This document shows, one piece after another, positions 10,801-22,490 of a DNA stretch of 64,000 nucleotides (positions are counted from its first letter, which is position 1; the number at the start of each line of letters is the position of its first letter). This DNA is from Nemertoderma westbladi. Its lineage: Eukaryota; Xenacoelomorpha; Nemertodermatida; Nemertodermatidae. Made by a program: the position numbers and the translations under genes. The stretch spans positions 1-64,000 of the forward strand of contig JAUCBJ010006822.1 in NCBI GenBank assembly GCA_032718475.1, in the 5' to 3' direction. A model generated the notes under the pieces. The model ran no database searches. It was not told the DNA's origin and saw only the letters and a program-made list of their open reading frames with translations.

Positions 10801-12288
10801 TTAGGAACCGAGAGGTTCATTACTGTAAGAATTGTTGGCTGATTGACTGGCTGGCTGGCTGATCTACAGCCAAAACTACTCTAACGATTTTGATGAAATT
10901 TTCACAGCATCTAGATACCGCGATTCTAAGGTCCCTGGTATGATCGGCTACTCCGTCCATAGCCTCTGGGCTCGAAAAATAGAGATAAACGAAAAAACGC
11001 CATAGACGCAATGGTAAAATAACACCCATGACAGCTGGTGTCCTGATGAAAAATGGCTTATGTAATGCATTTCTACACAAGGCTTAGTATAAATCGATGA
11101 GGTTGCCAAGATTATTGTACTTAGTACACCCATACTGTTTGTATAGGCCACCACTCTCTGTCAAAGCAAACATTAACGAGTTGGTTTAGTTTGAAATCTA
11201 ATATCGCCTCAGCTGAATTACTCTTCCCAATGCATTCTATGCGAATATCTCACTCTGCAAAATGTAAGCTGAATGACTCTTACGTACACAGTGAGTTGGC
11301 TACATTAATGCCAACATTATTGCAAAATGTTTTATTGTTGGATTACTCTCTGTCAGTCTCCCCTTCAGAACATTGTATAGGGAATTTACTTTAGTTTACT
11401 CTACTGTGCCATTCAGCTGAATGGATTTGAGCGATTGCCAAGTTACAGAGTTGGATCATTCTCTGACCATAGGCAAAGACATCAAATCTTTTTAAAAATA
11501 TACTTTTTCCATGTTTTTTTTTCTGATCAAAAATTTCAAAAAAAAATTTTTCTTAGCCAGTACTGCCAATCGATTCGCCATCAAAAATAACGCAAAAAAA
11601 TTTTTTTGCAAAATTTTAAATTACTGTAATTTTTGGCGACTGGGGGGGGGTCAATTTTTTTTGATCCGCTATAACTCCGGAACGCTTTGTCCAAATTCGA
11701 TGGGGTTTTCATTTTTCAACTTAATTCGATGTCCTCTTTCAGCCTATCCATGTTTCGAAACCCCAAACAGCGCCGTTCAAAAATAAATTTTTTCTAGTTC
11801 TAGAATTTTACAAATTTCAAAAAAGTTGCAGTATTTTATTAACGCCTTTACGGAATTCGATAGCGTTTTCGATTTTTATATTAAACGCAATATCCTGAAT
11901 CTCACTAGCCTAGTTTCGCGTCACCAATGCCAAGACTTCATACTTTTTGAGGAAAATTTTTCTAGAATAATTTTTATTCAAATTACATTTATCGCGATTT
12001 CTTATTACTGGTTGCACATGAATTGATGGAGTTTTCACTTTATTAACTAAACACGATATCGCGCATCGCACCAGCGTGGTTTCGAAATTCCAAAACGAGG
12101 TCTTCACTAGTTGCAGGTCGAATTTGTTCTAGAATTGAGCATCTAATAATAGATCGAATTTATTAATAATTATTGTATGAAATATGATTGTATTTTTACA
12201 TAATTATTAGTTCTATACTAATTCTCGTTGTTTCTTTTATTTAAAATAAAAAGTCGGTTCCTTATCGGGCCGCTAGGCCCGTCACTAG
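10801..12288 (+). mobile_element. array unit U4, family A, 1488 bp
   Basis: Family A at both ends. The shared 5' module is the variant with CATGATCGGC-type sequence otherwise found in long B units (here TATGATCGGCTACTCC), so module variant and terminal family do not go together. The 3' half is the standard AT-rich A body with a G8 run near 11642. Confidence 0.85.
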
Positions 12289-12300
12289 TTAGGAACCGAG
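12289..12300 (+). repeat. orphan 12-base family A start
   Basis: TTAGGAACCGAG, the first 12 bases of a family A element, stands alone between the end of U4 and the start of U5. The same 12 bases recur directly after U5 as the start of U6, so U5 is flanked by a 12-base direct repeat, unlike any other junction in the array. Confidence 0.9.
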
Positions 12301-13796
12301 TTAGCAAGTCGTTAGACTTGATTACTGTAAGAATTGTTGACTGACTGACTGGCTGGCTGGCTGGCTGACTGGCTGGCTGATCTACAGCCAAAACTACTCT
12401 AACGATTTTGATGAAATTTTCACAGCATCTAGATACCGCGATTCTAAGGTCCCTGGCATGATCGGCTACTCCGTCCATAGCCTCTGGGCTCGAAAAATAG
12501 AGATAAACGAAAAAACGCCATAGGCGCAATGGTAAAATAACACCAATGACAGCTGGTGTCCTGATGAAAAATGGCTTATGTAATGCATTTCTACACAAGG
12601 CTTAGTAATAAATCGATGAGGTTGCCAAGATTATTATACTTAGTACACCCATACTGTTTGTTTAGGCCCTAGGACACTCTGTCAAAGCAAATATTAACTG
12701 GTTGATTTAGTTTGTGGTTCTACACAGGCTTAGTATAAATCGGTGAGGCTGCCAACTGGTTGGTTTAGTTTGCAATCTATTACCGCCTCAGCTGAATAAC
12801 TCTTCCCCCTGCTGAATGACTGTTAGGTACAGGTTATTGGCTACATTAATGCCAACATTAATACAGTGGAAGCTGTATGCTTATAAGGTGGAATGTTTAC
12901 TCAGCCTTATACTGATACTCTGTAAGGTTAAGACTAACATTATAGTTTGAAATATAAAAATCACTTATTATTATCTGTATTGGGTTAATAATCACTGTGG
13001 CATTCAAAATGTTTTATAGGTGATTGACATTTAGTGCAAGCTGAATGACTGTTAGTTACAGAGTACTACAGTACTGCACTCTTATTTTATTTTTAAATCT
13101 TTCGTCCAACATTAATACTTTGGAGGTTGTATGCTTATAAGGCGAATGTTTACTCAGCTTCATACTGATACACTGTAAGGCTAACACTAACGTTATAGTT
13201 TAACACATAAAAATCACTGCTTATTATCTGTATCAGGTTACATACTGTGGCATTCAAAATGTTTAAATGTTTTATAGGTGATTGATATTTAGTGCAAGCT
13301 GAATGACTGTAGGTTACAGAGTACTATTGCACTGTATTTTATTTTTAAATCTTTTGGCCAACATTAATACTGTGGAGGCTGTATGCTTATAAGGCGGAAT
13401 GTTTACTCAGCCTCATACTGATACTCTGTAAGGCTTACACTAACATTATTGTTTGAAATATAAAAATAACTGCTTATTATCTGTATTGGGTTAATCACTG
13501 TGGCATTCAAAATGTTTTGTTAGGTGAATGACATTTAGTGGCTAAGATTATTCTCTGTCAGATTCCCTTCACACCATAGGCAAACATTGTTGAGGCTGAG
13601 GGAATTTACTTTAGTTTACTCTACTGAGTCATTCAGCTGAATGGATTTGAGCAATTGCCAAATTACAGAGTGGGATCTCTCTCTGACCATAGATAAATAA
13701 CACTTCCCTTCTGAACAAAGGTAAACATTGTTGAGGGAACTTACCTTTGATTGACGACTTCCGACTTGCTTAACGGCGTCTTGACGCCGTCTCTAG
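12301..13796 (+). mobile_element. array unit U5, family B long, 1496 bp
   Basis: Same length and layout as U2, with no difference noticed in the stretches compared. Carries the three 252-bp repeats and both B ends. It is preceded by the orphan TTAGGAACCGAG at 12289-12300. Confidence 0.85.
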
Positions 13797-14634
13797 TTAG
13801 GAACCGAGAGGTTCATTACTGTAAGAATTGCTCGTGGCTGGCTGGCTGGCTGACTGACTGGCTGATCTACAGCCAAAACTACTCTAACGATTTTGATGAA
13901 ATTTTCACAGCGGCTAGATACCGCGATTCTAAGGTCCCTGGAATGTTCCGCTATTTTGTCCATGAGCCGTGGGCTCGAAAAATAGACATAAACGAAAAAA
14001 CGCCATAGGCGCAATGATAAAAACACCAGCTGGCACTCATGAAAAATGCATAGAGATGGCCTAGTAATGCTATTCTATAGGAATGGCCACCTAACAAGGA
14101 AATGCTTTCTCTGCCAAGTATTATCCTCACTCTACAACTCAGACAGTAAGCAAACAAAAGCTGTGGGATTCTAATGTATTACATCATAAGCTGATTGCTC
14201 TCCCAATAGCCCTCACACACTCACTGAATCCAATGAAATCGAATATCTATTAGCTTAATGCGAATAGCTGGTAAGCTGAATGCCATTTTAGTTATTGTGT
14301 ACTGTTGATAGCAGAGTTGACTGCTATGTTGTATGTATTTAATTAAAATAATTTTCGTAGAGGGAAGTTAATTTGGGATTACTTTCTATCAGATGTAAGC
14401 AAAGCTGTTCAATGGGGTGGGTCATGGGACCCAAATATAGTACATTATGCATGGCAAACATTAATAAAATCATTCAGTCAACATGGAGGGTATTTGCTTA
14501 GTTAACTCTACTGTGCGAAAAACGAATTTATAATGTTACCCATACTTCAGGTGAATGAATTTTTAGATATTTGTACTGGAGGCAAGGATTTCTGATATAA
14601 TTAAATATATATTTCGATATTATGTAGTTGCGCC

Positions 14635-14870
14635 CTTCTAGCAGCACGTGAGATAATCAAGTAATAGACACAATGTTTGACTTTGTCCCTTCAAGCAGCA
14701 CGTGAGTTTTGCTTTGACCCTTCGATATATGTATTTGCGCCCTTCGAGCAGCACGTGAATTACATCAAATAATAGACACATTGTTTAACTTTGTCCCTTC
14801 GAGCAGCACGTGAGTTTTGCTTTGACCCTTCGATATATGTATTTGCGCCCTTCGAGCAGCACGGGGAGTT
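14635..14870 (+). repeat. CACGTG-bearing short repeats in U6
   Basis: CCCTTCGAGCAGCACGTGA recurs about every 50 bases, alternating with CTTTGACCCTTCGATATATG and AATAGACACA spacers. Four intact CACGTG palindromes are seen, and a fifth copy reads CACGGG next to the pentamer tract. CACGTG is an E-box-type site in animals; regulatory use here is only a possibility. Confidence 0.75.
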
Positions 14871-14878
14871 GACTCAGA

Positions 14879-15325
14879 CCGAGCCGAGCCGAGCCGAGCC
14901 GAGCCGAGCCGAGCCGAGCCGAGCCGAGCCGAGCCGAGCCGAGCCGAGCCGAGCCGAGCCGAGCCGAGCCGAGGCGAGCAAAGCCGAGCCGAGTTGAGCC
15001 GAGCCGAGCCGAGCGGAGCCGAGCCGAGCCGAGCCGAGCCGAGCCGAGCCGAGCCGTGCCGAGCCGAGCCGAGCCGAGCCGAGCCGAGCCGAGCCGAGCC
15101 GAGCCGAGCCGAGCCGAGCCGAGCCGAGCCGAGCCGAGCCGAGCCGAGCCGAGCCGAACCGAGCCGAGCCGAACCGAGCCGAGCCGAGCCGAGCCGAGAC
15201 AAGCCAAGCCAAGCCGAGCCGAGCCGAGCCGAGCCGAGCCGAGCCGAGCCGAGCCGAGCCGAGCCGAGCCGAGCCGAGCCGAACCGAACCAAACCAAACC
15301 GAACCGAGCCGAGCCGAGCCAAATC
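14879..15325 (+). repeat. CCGAG pentamer tract in U6
   Basis: About 89 tandem GAGCC pentamers with scattered changes. Because 5 is prime to 3 and the unit makes no stop in any frame, open frames of up to about 190 codons arise on both strands (Ser-Ala-Arg-Leu-Gly or Ala-Glu-Pro-Ser-Arg repeats). These are artefacts, not genes. Almost every pentamer keeps its CpG. Confidence 0.95.
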
Positions 15326-15406
15326 GTGCAAGACCGAGCCGAGCTCGTTGTCTCTTTTATTTGAAAAAAAATCGGTTCCTTATCGGGCCGCTAGGCCCGT
15401 CACTAG

Positions 15407-16900
15407 TTAGGAACCGAGAGGTTCATTACTGTAAGAATTGTTGGCTGATTGACTGGCTGGCTGACTGGCTGGCTGGCTGGCTGGCTGATCTACAGCCAAA
15501 ACTACTCTAACAATTTTGATGAAATTTTCACAGTGGCTTGATACCGCGATTCGAAGGTCCCTGGTATGTTCCGCTATTTCGTCCATGAGCCGTGGGCTCG
15601 AAAAATAGACATAAACGAAAAAACGCCATTGGTGCAATGGTAAAATATCACCAATAACAGCTGGTGTCGTGATGAAAAATGGCTTATGTAATGGATTTCT
15701 ACACAAGGCTTAGTATAAATCGATGAGGTTGCCAAGATTATTCACTTAGTACACCAATACTGTTTGTTTAGGCCCTATGACACTCTGTCAAAGCAAATAT
15801 TTACTGGTTGGTTTAGTTTGAAATCTATTATTGCCTCAGCTGAATTACTCTTCCCAATGCGCACTCTATGGGAATATCTCCCTCTGCTAATGTAAGCTGA
15901 ATGACTTAAGTACACAGTGTGTTGGCTACATTAATGCCGTTTTATTGTTGGATTACTCTCTGTCAGTCTCCCCTTCAGAACATTGTATAGGGAATTTAAT
16001 TTAGTTTACTCTACTGTGCCATTCAGCTGAATGGATTTGAGCGATTGCCAAGTTACAGAGTTGGATCATTCTCTGACCATAGGCAAAGACATGAAATCTT
16101 TTTAAAAATATACTTTTTCCATGTTTTTTTTTCTGACCAAAAATTTCAAAAAAAAATTTTTCGTAGCCAGTACTGCCAATCGATTCGCCATCAAAAATAA
16201 CGCAAAAATTTTTTTTTGCAAAATTTTAAATTGCTGTAAATTTTTGGCGACTGGGGGGGGGGGTCAATTTTTTTCGATCCGCTATAACTCCGGAACGCTT
16301 TGTCCAAATTCGATGGGGTTTTCATTTTTCAACTTAATTCGACGTCCTCTTTCAGCCTATCCATGTTTCGAAACCCCAAACAGCGCCGTTCAAAAATTGA
16401 TTTTTTCTAGTTCTAGAATTTTACAAATTTCAAAAAAGTTGCAGTATTTTATTAACGCCTTTACGGAATTCGATAGCGTTTTCGATTTTTATATTAAACG
16501 CAATATCCTGAATCTCACTAGCCTAGTTTCGCGTCACCAATGCCAAGACTTCATACTTTTTGAGGAAAATTTTTCTAGAATAATTTTTACTTAATTACAT
16601 TTATCGCGATTTCTTATTACTGCTTGCACATGAATTGATGGAGTTTTCAATTTATTAACTAAACACGATATCGCGCATCGCACCAGCGTGGTTTCGAAAT
16701 TCCAAAACGAGGTCTTCACTAGTTGCAGGTCGATTTTGTTCTAGAATTGAGCAACTAATAATAGATCGAATTTATTAATAATTATTGTATGAAATATGAT
16801 TGTATTTTTACATAATTATTAGTTCTATACTAATTCTCGTTGTCTCTTTTATTTAAAATAAAAAGTCGGTTCCTTATCGGGCCGCTAGGCCCGTCACTAG
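15407..16900 (+). mobile_element. array unit U7, family A, 1494 bp
   Basis: Both ends family A, standard AT-rich body with a G11 run near 16252. The 5' module shows private changes (CAATTTTGATG, GTGGCTTGATACC). It is followed directly by a short B unit. Confidence 0.85.
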
Positions 16901-17234
16901 TTAGCAAGTCGTAGGACTTGATTACTGTAAGAATTGTTGGCTGATTGACTGGCTGGCTGGCTGGCTGACTGGCTGGCTGGCTGGCTGGCTGATCTACAGC
17001 CAAAACTACTCTAACGATTTTGATGAAATTTTCACAGCGGCTAGATACCGCGATTCTAAGGTCCCTGGTATGTTCCGCTATTTCGTCCATGAGCCGTGGG
17101 CTCGAAAAATAGACATAAACGAAAAAACGCCATAGGCGCAATGGTAAAATAACACCAATGACAGCTTGTTGATGGAATTTACATTTGATTGATGACTTCC
17201 GACTTGCTTAACGGCGTCTTGACGCCGTCTCTAG
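16901..17234 (+). mobile_element. array unit U8, family B short, 334 bp
   Basis: Second short B unit, with loop GTAG in the 5' hairpin and the intact GACTTGCTTA motif at the 3' end. It lies between A units U7 and U9. Confidence 0.85.
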
Positions 17235-18723
17235 TTAGGAACCGAGAGGTTCATTACTGTAAGAATTGCTCGTGACTGACTGACTGACTGGCTGGCTGAT
17301 CTACAGCCAAAACTACTCTAACGATTTTGATGAAATTTTCACAGCGGCTAGATACCGCGATTCTAAGGTCCCTGGTATGTTCCGCTATTTCGTCCATGAG
17401 CCGTGGGCTCGAAAAATAGACATAAACGAAAAAACGCCATAGGCGCAATGGTAAAATAACACCAATAACAGCTGGTGTCGTGATGAAAAATGGCTTATGT
17501 AATGCATTTCTACAGAAGGCTTAGTAATAAATCGATGAGGTTGCCAAGATTATTATACTCAGTACACCCATACTGTTTGTATAGGCCACCACTCTCTGTC
17601 AAAGCAAACATTAACTGGTTGGTTTAGTTTGAAATCTAATATCGCCTCAGCTGAATTACTCTTCCCAATGCAATCTATGGGAATATCTCACTCTGCTAAT
17701 GTAAGCTGAATGACTGTTACGTACACAGTGAGTTGGCTACATTAATGCCAACATTATTGCAAAATGTTTTATTGTTGGATTACTCTCTGTCAGTCTCCCC
17801 TTCAGAACATTGTATAGGGAATTTACTTTAGTTTACTCTACTGTGCCATTCAGCTGAATGGATTTGAGCGATTGCCAAGTTACAGAGTTGGATCATTCTC
17901 TGACCATAGGCAAAGACATCAAATCTTTTTAAAAATATACTTTTTCCATGTTTTTTTTTCTGACCAAAAATTTCAAAAAAAATTTTTCGTAGCCAGTACT
18001 GCCAATCGATTCGCCATCAAAAATAACGCAAAAAATTTTTTTTGCAAAATTTTAAATTACTGTAAATTTTTGGCGACTGGGGGGGGTCAATTTTTTTCGA
18101 TCCGCTATAACTCCGGAACGCTTTGTCCAAATTCGATGGGGTTTTCATTTTTCAACTTAATTCGATGTCCTCTTTCAGCCTATCCATGTTTCGAAACCCC
18201 AAACAGCGCCGTTCAAAAATTAATTTTTTCTAGTTCTAGAATTTTACAAATTTCAAAAAAGTTGCAGTATTTTATTAACGCCTTTACGGAATTCGATAGC
18301 GTTTTCGATTTTTATATTAAACGCAATATCCTGAATCTCACTAGCCTAGTTTCGCGTCACCAATGCCAAGACTTCATACTTTTTGAGGAAAATTTTTCTA
18401 GAATAATTTTTATTTAATTACATTTATCGCGATTTCTTATTACTGGTTGCACATGAATTGATGGAGTTTTCAATTTATTAACTAAACACGATATCGCGCA
18501 TCGCACCAGCGTGGTTTCGAAATTCCAAAACGAGGTCTTCACTAGTTGCAGGTCGATTTTGTTCTAGAATTGAGCAACTAATAATAGATCGAATTTATTA
18601 ATAATTATTGTATGAAATATGATTGTATTTTTACATAATTATTAGTTCTATACTAATTCTCGTTGTCTCTTTTATTTAAAATAAAAAGTCGGTTCCTTAT
18701 CGGGCCGCTAGGCCCGTCACTAG
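17235..18723 (+). mobile_element. array unit U9, family A, 1489 bp
   Basis: Both ends family A, standard body with a G8 run near 18079. The plus-strand frame across the body is open for 181 codons here but breaks in other units where the G run differs in length, which argues against coding. Confidence 0.85.
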
Positions 18724-20368
18724 TTAGGAACCGAGAGGTTCATTACTGTAAGAATTGTTAGCTGACTGGCTGACTGACTGGCTGGCTGATCTACAGCCAA
18801 AACTACTCTAACGATTTTGATGAAATTTTCACAGCGGCTAGATACCGCGATTCTAAGGTCCCTGGTATGTTCCGCTATTTCGTCCATGAGCCGTGGGCTC
18901 GAAAAATAGACATAAACGAAAAAACGCCATAGGCGCAATGGTAAAATAACACCAATGACAGCTGGTGTCCTGATGAAAAATGGCTTATGTAATGCATTTC
19001 TACACAAGGCTTAGTATAAATCGATGAGGTTGCCAAGATTATTGTACTTAGTACACCCATACTGTTTGTTTAGGCCCTGCACTCTCTGTCAAAGCAAATA
19101 TTAACTGGTTGATTTAGTTTGTGGTTCTACACAGGCTTAGTATAAATCGATGAGGCTGCCAACTGGTTGGTTTAGTTTGCAATCTATTACCGCCTCAGCT
19201 GAATAACTCTTCCCCCTGCTGAATGACTATTAGGTATACAGTGTATCGGCTACATTAATGCCAACATTAATACTGTGGAGGCTGTATGCTTATAAGGTGG
19301 AATGTTTACTCAGCCTTATACTGATACTCTGTAAGGCTAAGACTAACATTATAGTTTGAAATATAAAAATCACTTCTTGGCTACATTAATGCCAACATTA
19401 TTGCAAAGTGTTTTATTGTTGGATTACTCTCTGTCAGTCTCCCCTTCAGAACATTGTATTGGGAATTTACTTTAGTTTACTCTACTGTGCCATTCAGCTG
19501 AATGGATTTGAGCGATTGCCAAGTTACAGAGTTGGATCATTCTCTGACCATATGCAAAGACATGAAATCTTTTTAAAAATATACTTTTTCCATGTTTTTT
19601 TTTCTGACCTAAAATTTCAAAAAAAAATTTTTCGTAGCCAGTACTGCCAATCGATTCGCCATCAAAAATAACGCAAAAAATTTTTTTTGCAAAATTTTAA
19701 ATTACTGTAAATTTTTGGCGACTGGGGGGGGTCAATTTTTTTCGATCCGCTATAACTCCGGAACGCTTTGTCCAAATTCGATGGGGTTTTCATTTTTCAA
19801 CTTAATTCGATGTCCTCTTTCAGCCTATCCATGTTTCGAAACCCCAAACAGCGCCGTTCAAAAATTAATTTTTTCTAGTTCTAGAATTTTACAAATTTCA
19901 AAAAAGTTGCAGTATTTTATTAACGCCTTTACGGAATTCGATAGCGTTTTCGATTTTTATATTAAACGCAATATCCTGAATCTCAATAGCCTAGTTTCGC
20001 GTCACCAATGCCAAGACTTCATACTTTTTGAGGAAAATTTTTCTAGATTAATTTTTATTTAATTACATTTATCGCGATTTCTTATTACTGGTTGCACATG
20101 AACTGATGGAGTTTTCAATTTATTAACCAAACACGATATCGCGCATCGCACCAGCGTGGTTTCGAAATTCCAAAACGAGGTCTTCACTAGTTGCAGGTCG
20201 ATTTTGTTCTAGAATTGAGCAACTAATAATAGATCAAATTTATTAATAATTATTGTATGAAATATGATTGTATTTTTACATAATTATTAGTTCTATACTA
20301 ATTCTCGTTGTCTCTTTTAATTAAAATAAAAAGTCGGTTCCTTATCGGGCCGCTAGGCCCGTCACTAG
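18724..20368 (+). mobile_element. array unit U10, family A, 1645 bp
   Basis: Both ends family A. It is longer because a partial copy of the B-type 252-bp repeat (AACATTAATACTGTGGAGG near 19263) is joined to the A body at CACTTCTTGGCTACATTAAT (about 19371). The same unusual join is present in U12, so the two share a recent ancestor. Confidence 0.85.
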
Positions 20369-20701
20369 TTAGCAAGTCGTAGACTTGATTACTGTAAGAA
20401 TTGTTGGCTGATTGACTGGCTGGCTGGCTGGCTGACTGGCTGGCTGGCTGGCTGGCTGATCTACAGCCAAAACTACTCTAACGATTTTGATGAAATTTTC
20501 ACAGCGGCTAGATACCGCGATTCTAAGGTCCCTGGTATGTTCCGCTATTTCGTCCATGAGCCGTGGGCTCGAAAAATAGACATAAACGAAAAAACGCCAT
20601 AGGCGCAATGGTAAAATAACACCAATGACAGCTTGTTGATGGAATTTACATTTGATTGATGACTTCCGACTTGCTTAACGGCGTCTTGACGCCGTCTCTA
20701 G
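20369..20701 (+). mobile_element. array unit U11, family B short, 333 bp
   Basis: Third short B unit. One base is lost from the 5' hairpin loop (GTA), while the stem CAAGTC/GACTTG is intact. It separates U10 from U12. Confidence 0.85.
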
Positions 20702-21108
20702 TTAGGAACCGAGAGGTTCATTACTGTAAGAATTGTTTGCTGATTGACTGACTGGCTGACTGACTGGCTGGCTGATCTACAGCCAAAACTACTCTAACGA
20801 TTTTGATGAAATTTTCACAGCGGCTAGATACCGCGATTCTAAGGTCCCTGATATGTTCCGCTATTTCGTCCATGAGCCGTGGGCTCGAAAAATAGAGATA
20901 AACGAAAAAACGCCATAGGCGCAATGGTAAAATAACACACCCATGACAGCTGGTGTCCTGATGAAAAATGGCTTATGTAATGCATTTCTACACTAGTGAC
21001 GGGCCTAGCGGCCCGATAAGGAACCGACTTTTTATTTCAAATAAAAGAGACAACGAGCTCGGCTCGGTCTTGCACGATTGGGCACGATTAAGTTCGACTT
21101 GGCTTGAT

Positions 21109-22172
21109 CGGCTCGGCTTGGCTTGGTTCGGCTCGGCTCGGCTCGTTTCGGCTCGGCTCGGCTCGGCTCGGCTCGGCTCGGCTCGGTTCGGCTCGGCTCG
21201 GCTCGGCTCGGCTCGGCTCGGCTCGGCTCGGCACGGCTCGGCTCGGCTCGGCTCGGCTCGGCTCGGCTCGGCTCGGCTCGGCTCGGGTCGGCTCGGCTCG
21301 GCTCGGCTCGGCTCGGCTCGGCTCGGCTCTGCTCGGCTCGGCTTGGCTCGGCTCGGCTCGGCTCGGCTCGGCTCGGCTCGGCTTGGCTCGGCTCGGCTCG
21401 GCTCGGCTCGGCTTGGCTCGGCTCGGCTCGGCTCGGCTCGGCTCGGCTCGGCTCGGCTCGGCTCGGCTCGGCTCGGCTCGGCTCGGCTCGGCTCGGCTCG
21501 GCTCGGCTCGGTTCGGCTCGGCTCGGCTCGGCTCGGCTCGGCTCGGCTCGGCTCGGCTCGGCTCGGCTCGGCTCGGCTCGGCTCGGCTCGGCTCGGCTCG
21601 GCTCGGCTCGGCTCGGCTCGGCTCGGCTCGGCTCGGCTCGGCTCGGCTCGGCTCGGCTCGGCTCGGCTCGGCTCGGCTCGGCTCGGCTCGGCTCGGCTCG
21701 GCTCGGCTCGGCTCGGCTTGGCTCGGCTCGGCTCGGCTCGGCTCGGCTTGGCTCGGCTCGGCTCGGCTCGGCTCCGCTCGGCTCGGCTCGGCTCGGCTCG
21801 GCTCGGCTCGGCTCGGCTCGGCTCGGCTCGGCTCGGCTCGGCTCGGCTCGGTTCGGCTCGGCTCGGCACGGCACGGCTCGGCTCGGCTCGGTTCGGCTCG
21901 GCTCGGCTCGGCTCGGCTCGGCTCGGCTTGGCTCGGCTCGGCTCGGCTCGGCTCGGCTCGGCTCGGCTCGGCTCGGCTCGGCTCGGCTCGGCTCGGCTCG
22001 GCTCGGCTCGGCTCGGCTCGGCTCGGCTCGGCTCGGCTCGGCTCGGCTCGGCTCGGCTCGGCTCGGCTCGGCTTGGCTCGGCTTGGCTTGGCTCGGCTCG
22101 GCTCGGCTCGGCTCGGCTCGGCTCGGCTCCGCTCGGCTCCGCTCGGCTCGGCTCGACTCGGCTCGGCTCGGT
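21109..22172 (-). repeat. GGCTC pentamer tract in U12i, about 1.06 kb
   Basis: Roughly 213 pentamers, mostly perfect, with occasional GGCTT, GGTTC, GGCAC and GGCTC-to-GCTCC changes. It is the source of the 402-434 codon open frames on both strands, all low-complexity. On the plus strand GG recurs every five bases, compatible with two-tetrad G-quadruplexes (inference). Confidence 0.95.
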
Positions 22173-22184
22173 CTGAGTCGACTC

Positions 22185-22490
22185 CCCGTGCTGCTCGAAG
22201 GGCGCAAATACATATATCGAAGGGTCAAAGCAAAACTCACGTGCTGCTCGAAGGGACAAAGTCAAATATCGAAGGGTCAAAGCAAAACTCACGTGCTGCT
22301 CGAAGGGACAAAGTCAAACAATGTGTCTATTATTTGATGTAATTCACGTGCTGCTCGAAGGGCGCAAATACATATATCGAAGGGTCAAAGCAAAACTCAC
22401 GTGCTGCTCGAAGGGACAAAGTCAAACATTGTGTCTATTATTTGATTATCTCACGTGCTGCTAGAAGGGCGCAACTACATATATCGAAAC
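22185..22490 (-). repeat. CACGTG-bearing short repeats in U12i
   Basis: Same repeat family as at 14635, in reverse: TCACGTGCTGCTCGAAGGG occurs with five CACGTG palindromes, plus a CCCGTG variant bordering the pentamer tract. The order of the two spacer types differs from U6. Confidence 0.75.

Larger units (their letters stand above)
13797..15406 (+). mobile_element. array unit U6, family A with pentamer tract, 1610 bp
   Basis: Family A ends. After the shared 5' module it departs from the standard A body at about 14020 (CACCAGCTGGCACTCATG). It then carries a unique 600-bp segment, CACGTG-bearing repeats (about 14635-14866), a CCGAG pentamer tract, and only the last 70 bases of the A 3' end. 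U12i and U16 share this layout. Confidence 0.85.

Noticed and set aside
14879-15325. Telomere or subtelomere repeat
   Set aside because: CCGAG is not a known telomeric motif, tracts occur in both orientations inside mobile units, and they are bounded by element termini.
20968-22342. Open frames of 402-434 codons on both strands (Ser-Ala-Arg-Leu-Gly and Ala-Glu-Pro-Ser-Arg repeats)
   Set aside because: They come from a pentamer repeat that has no stop in any frame, so all frames and both strands are open at once.
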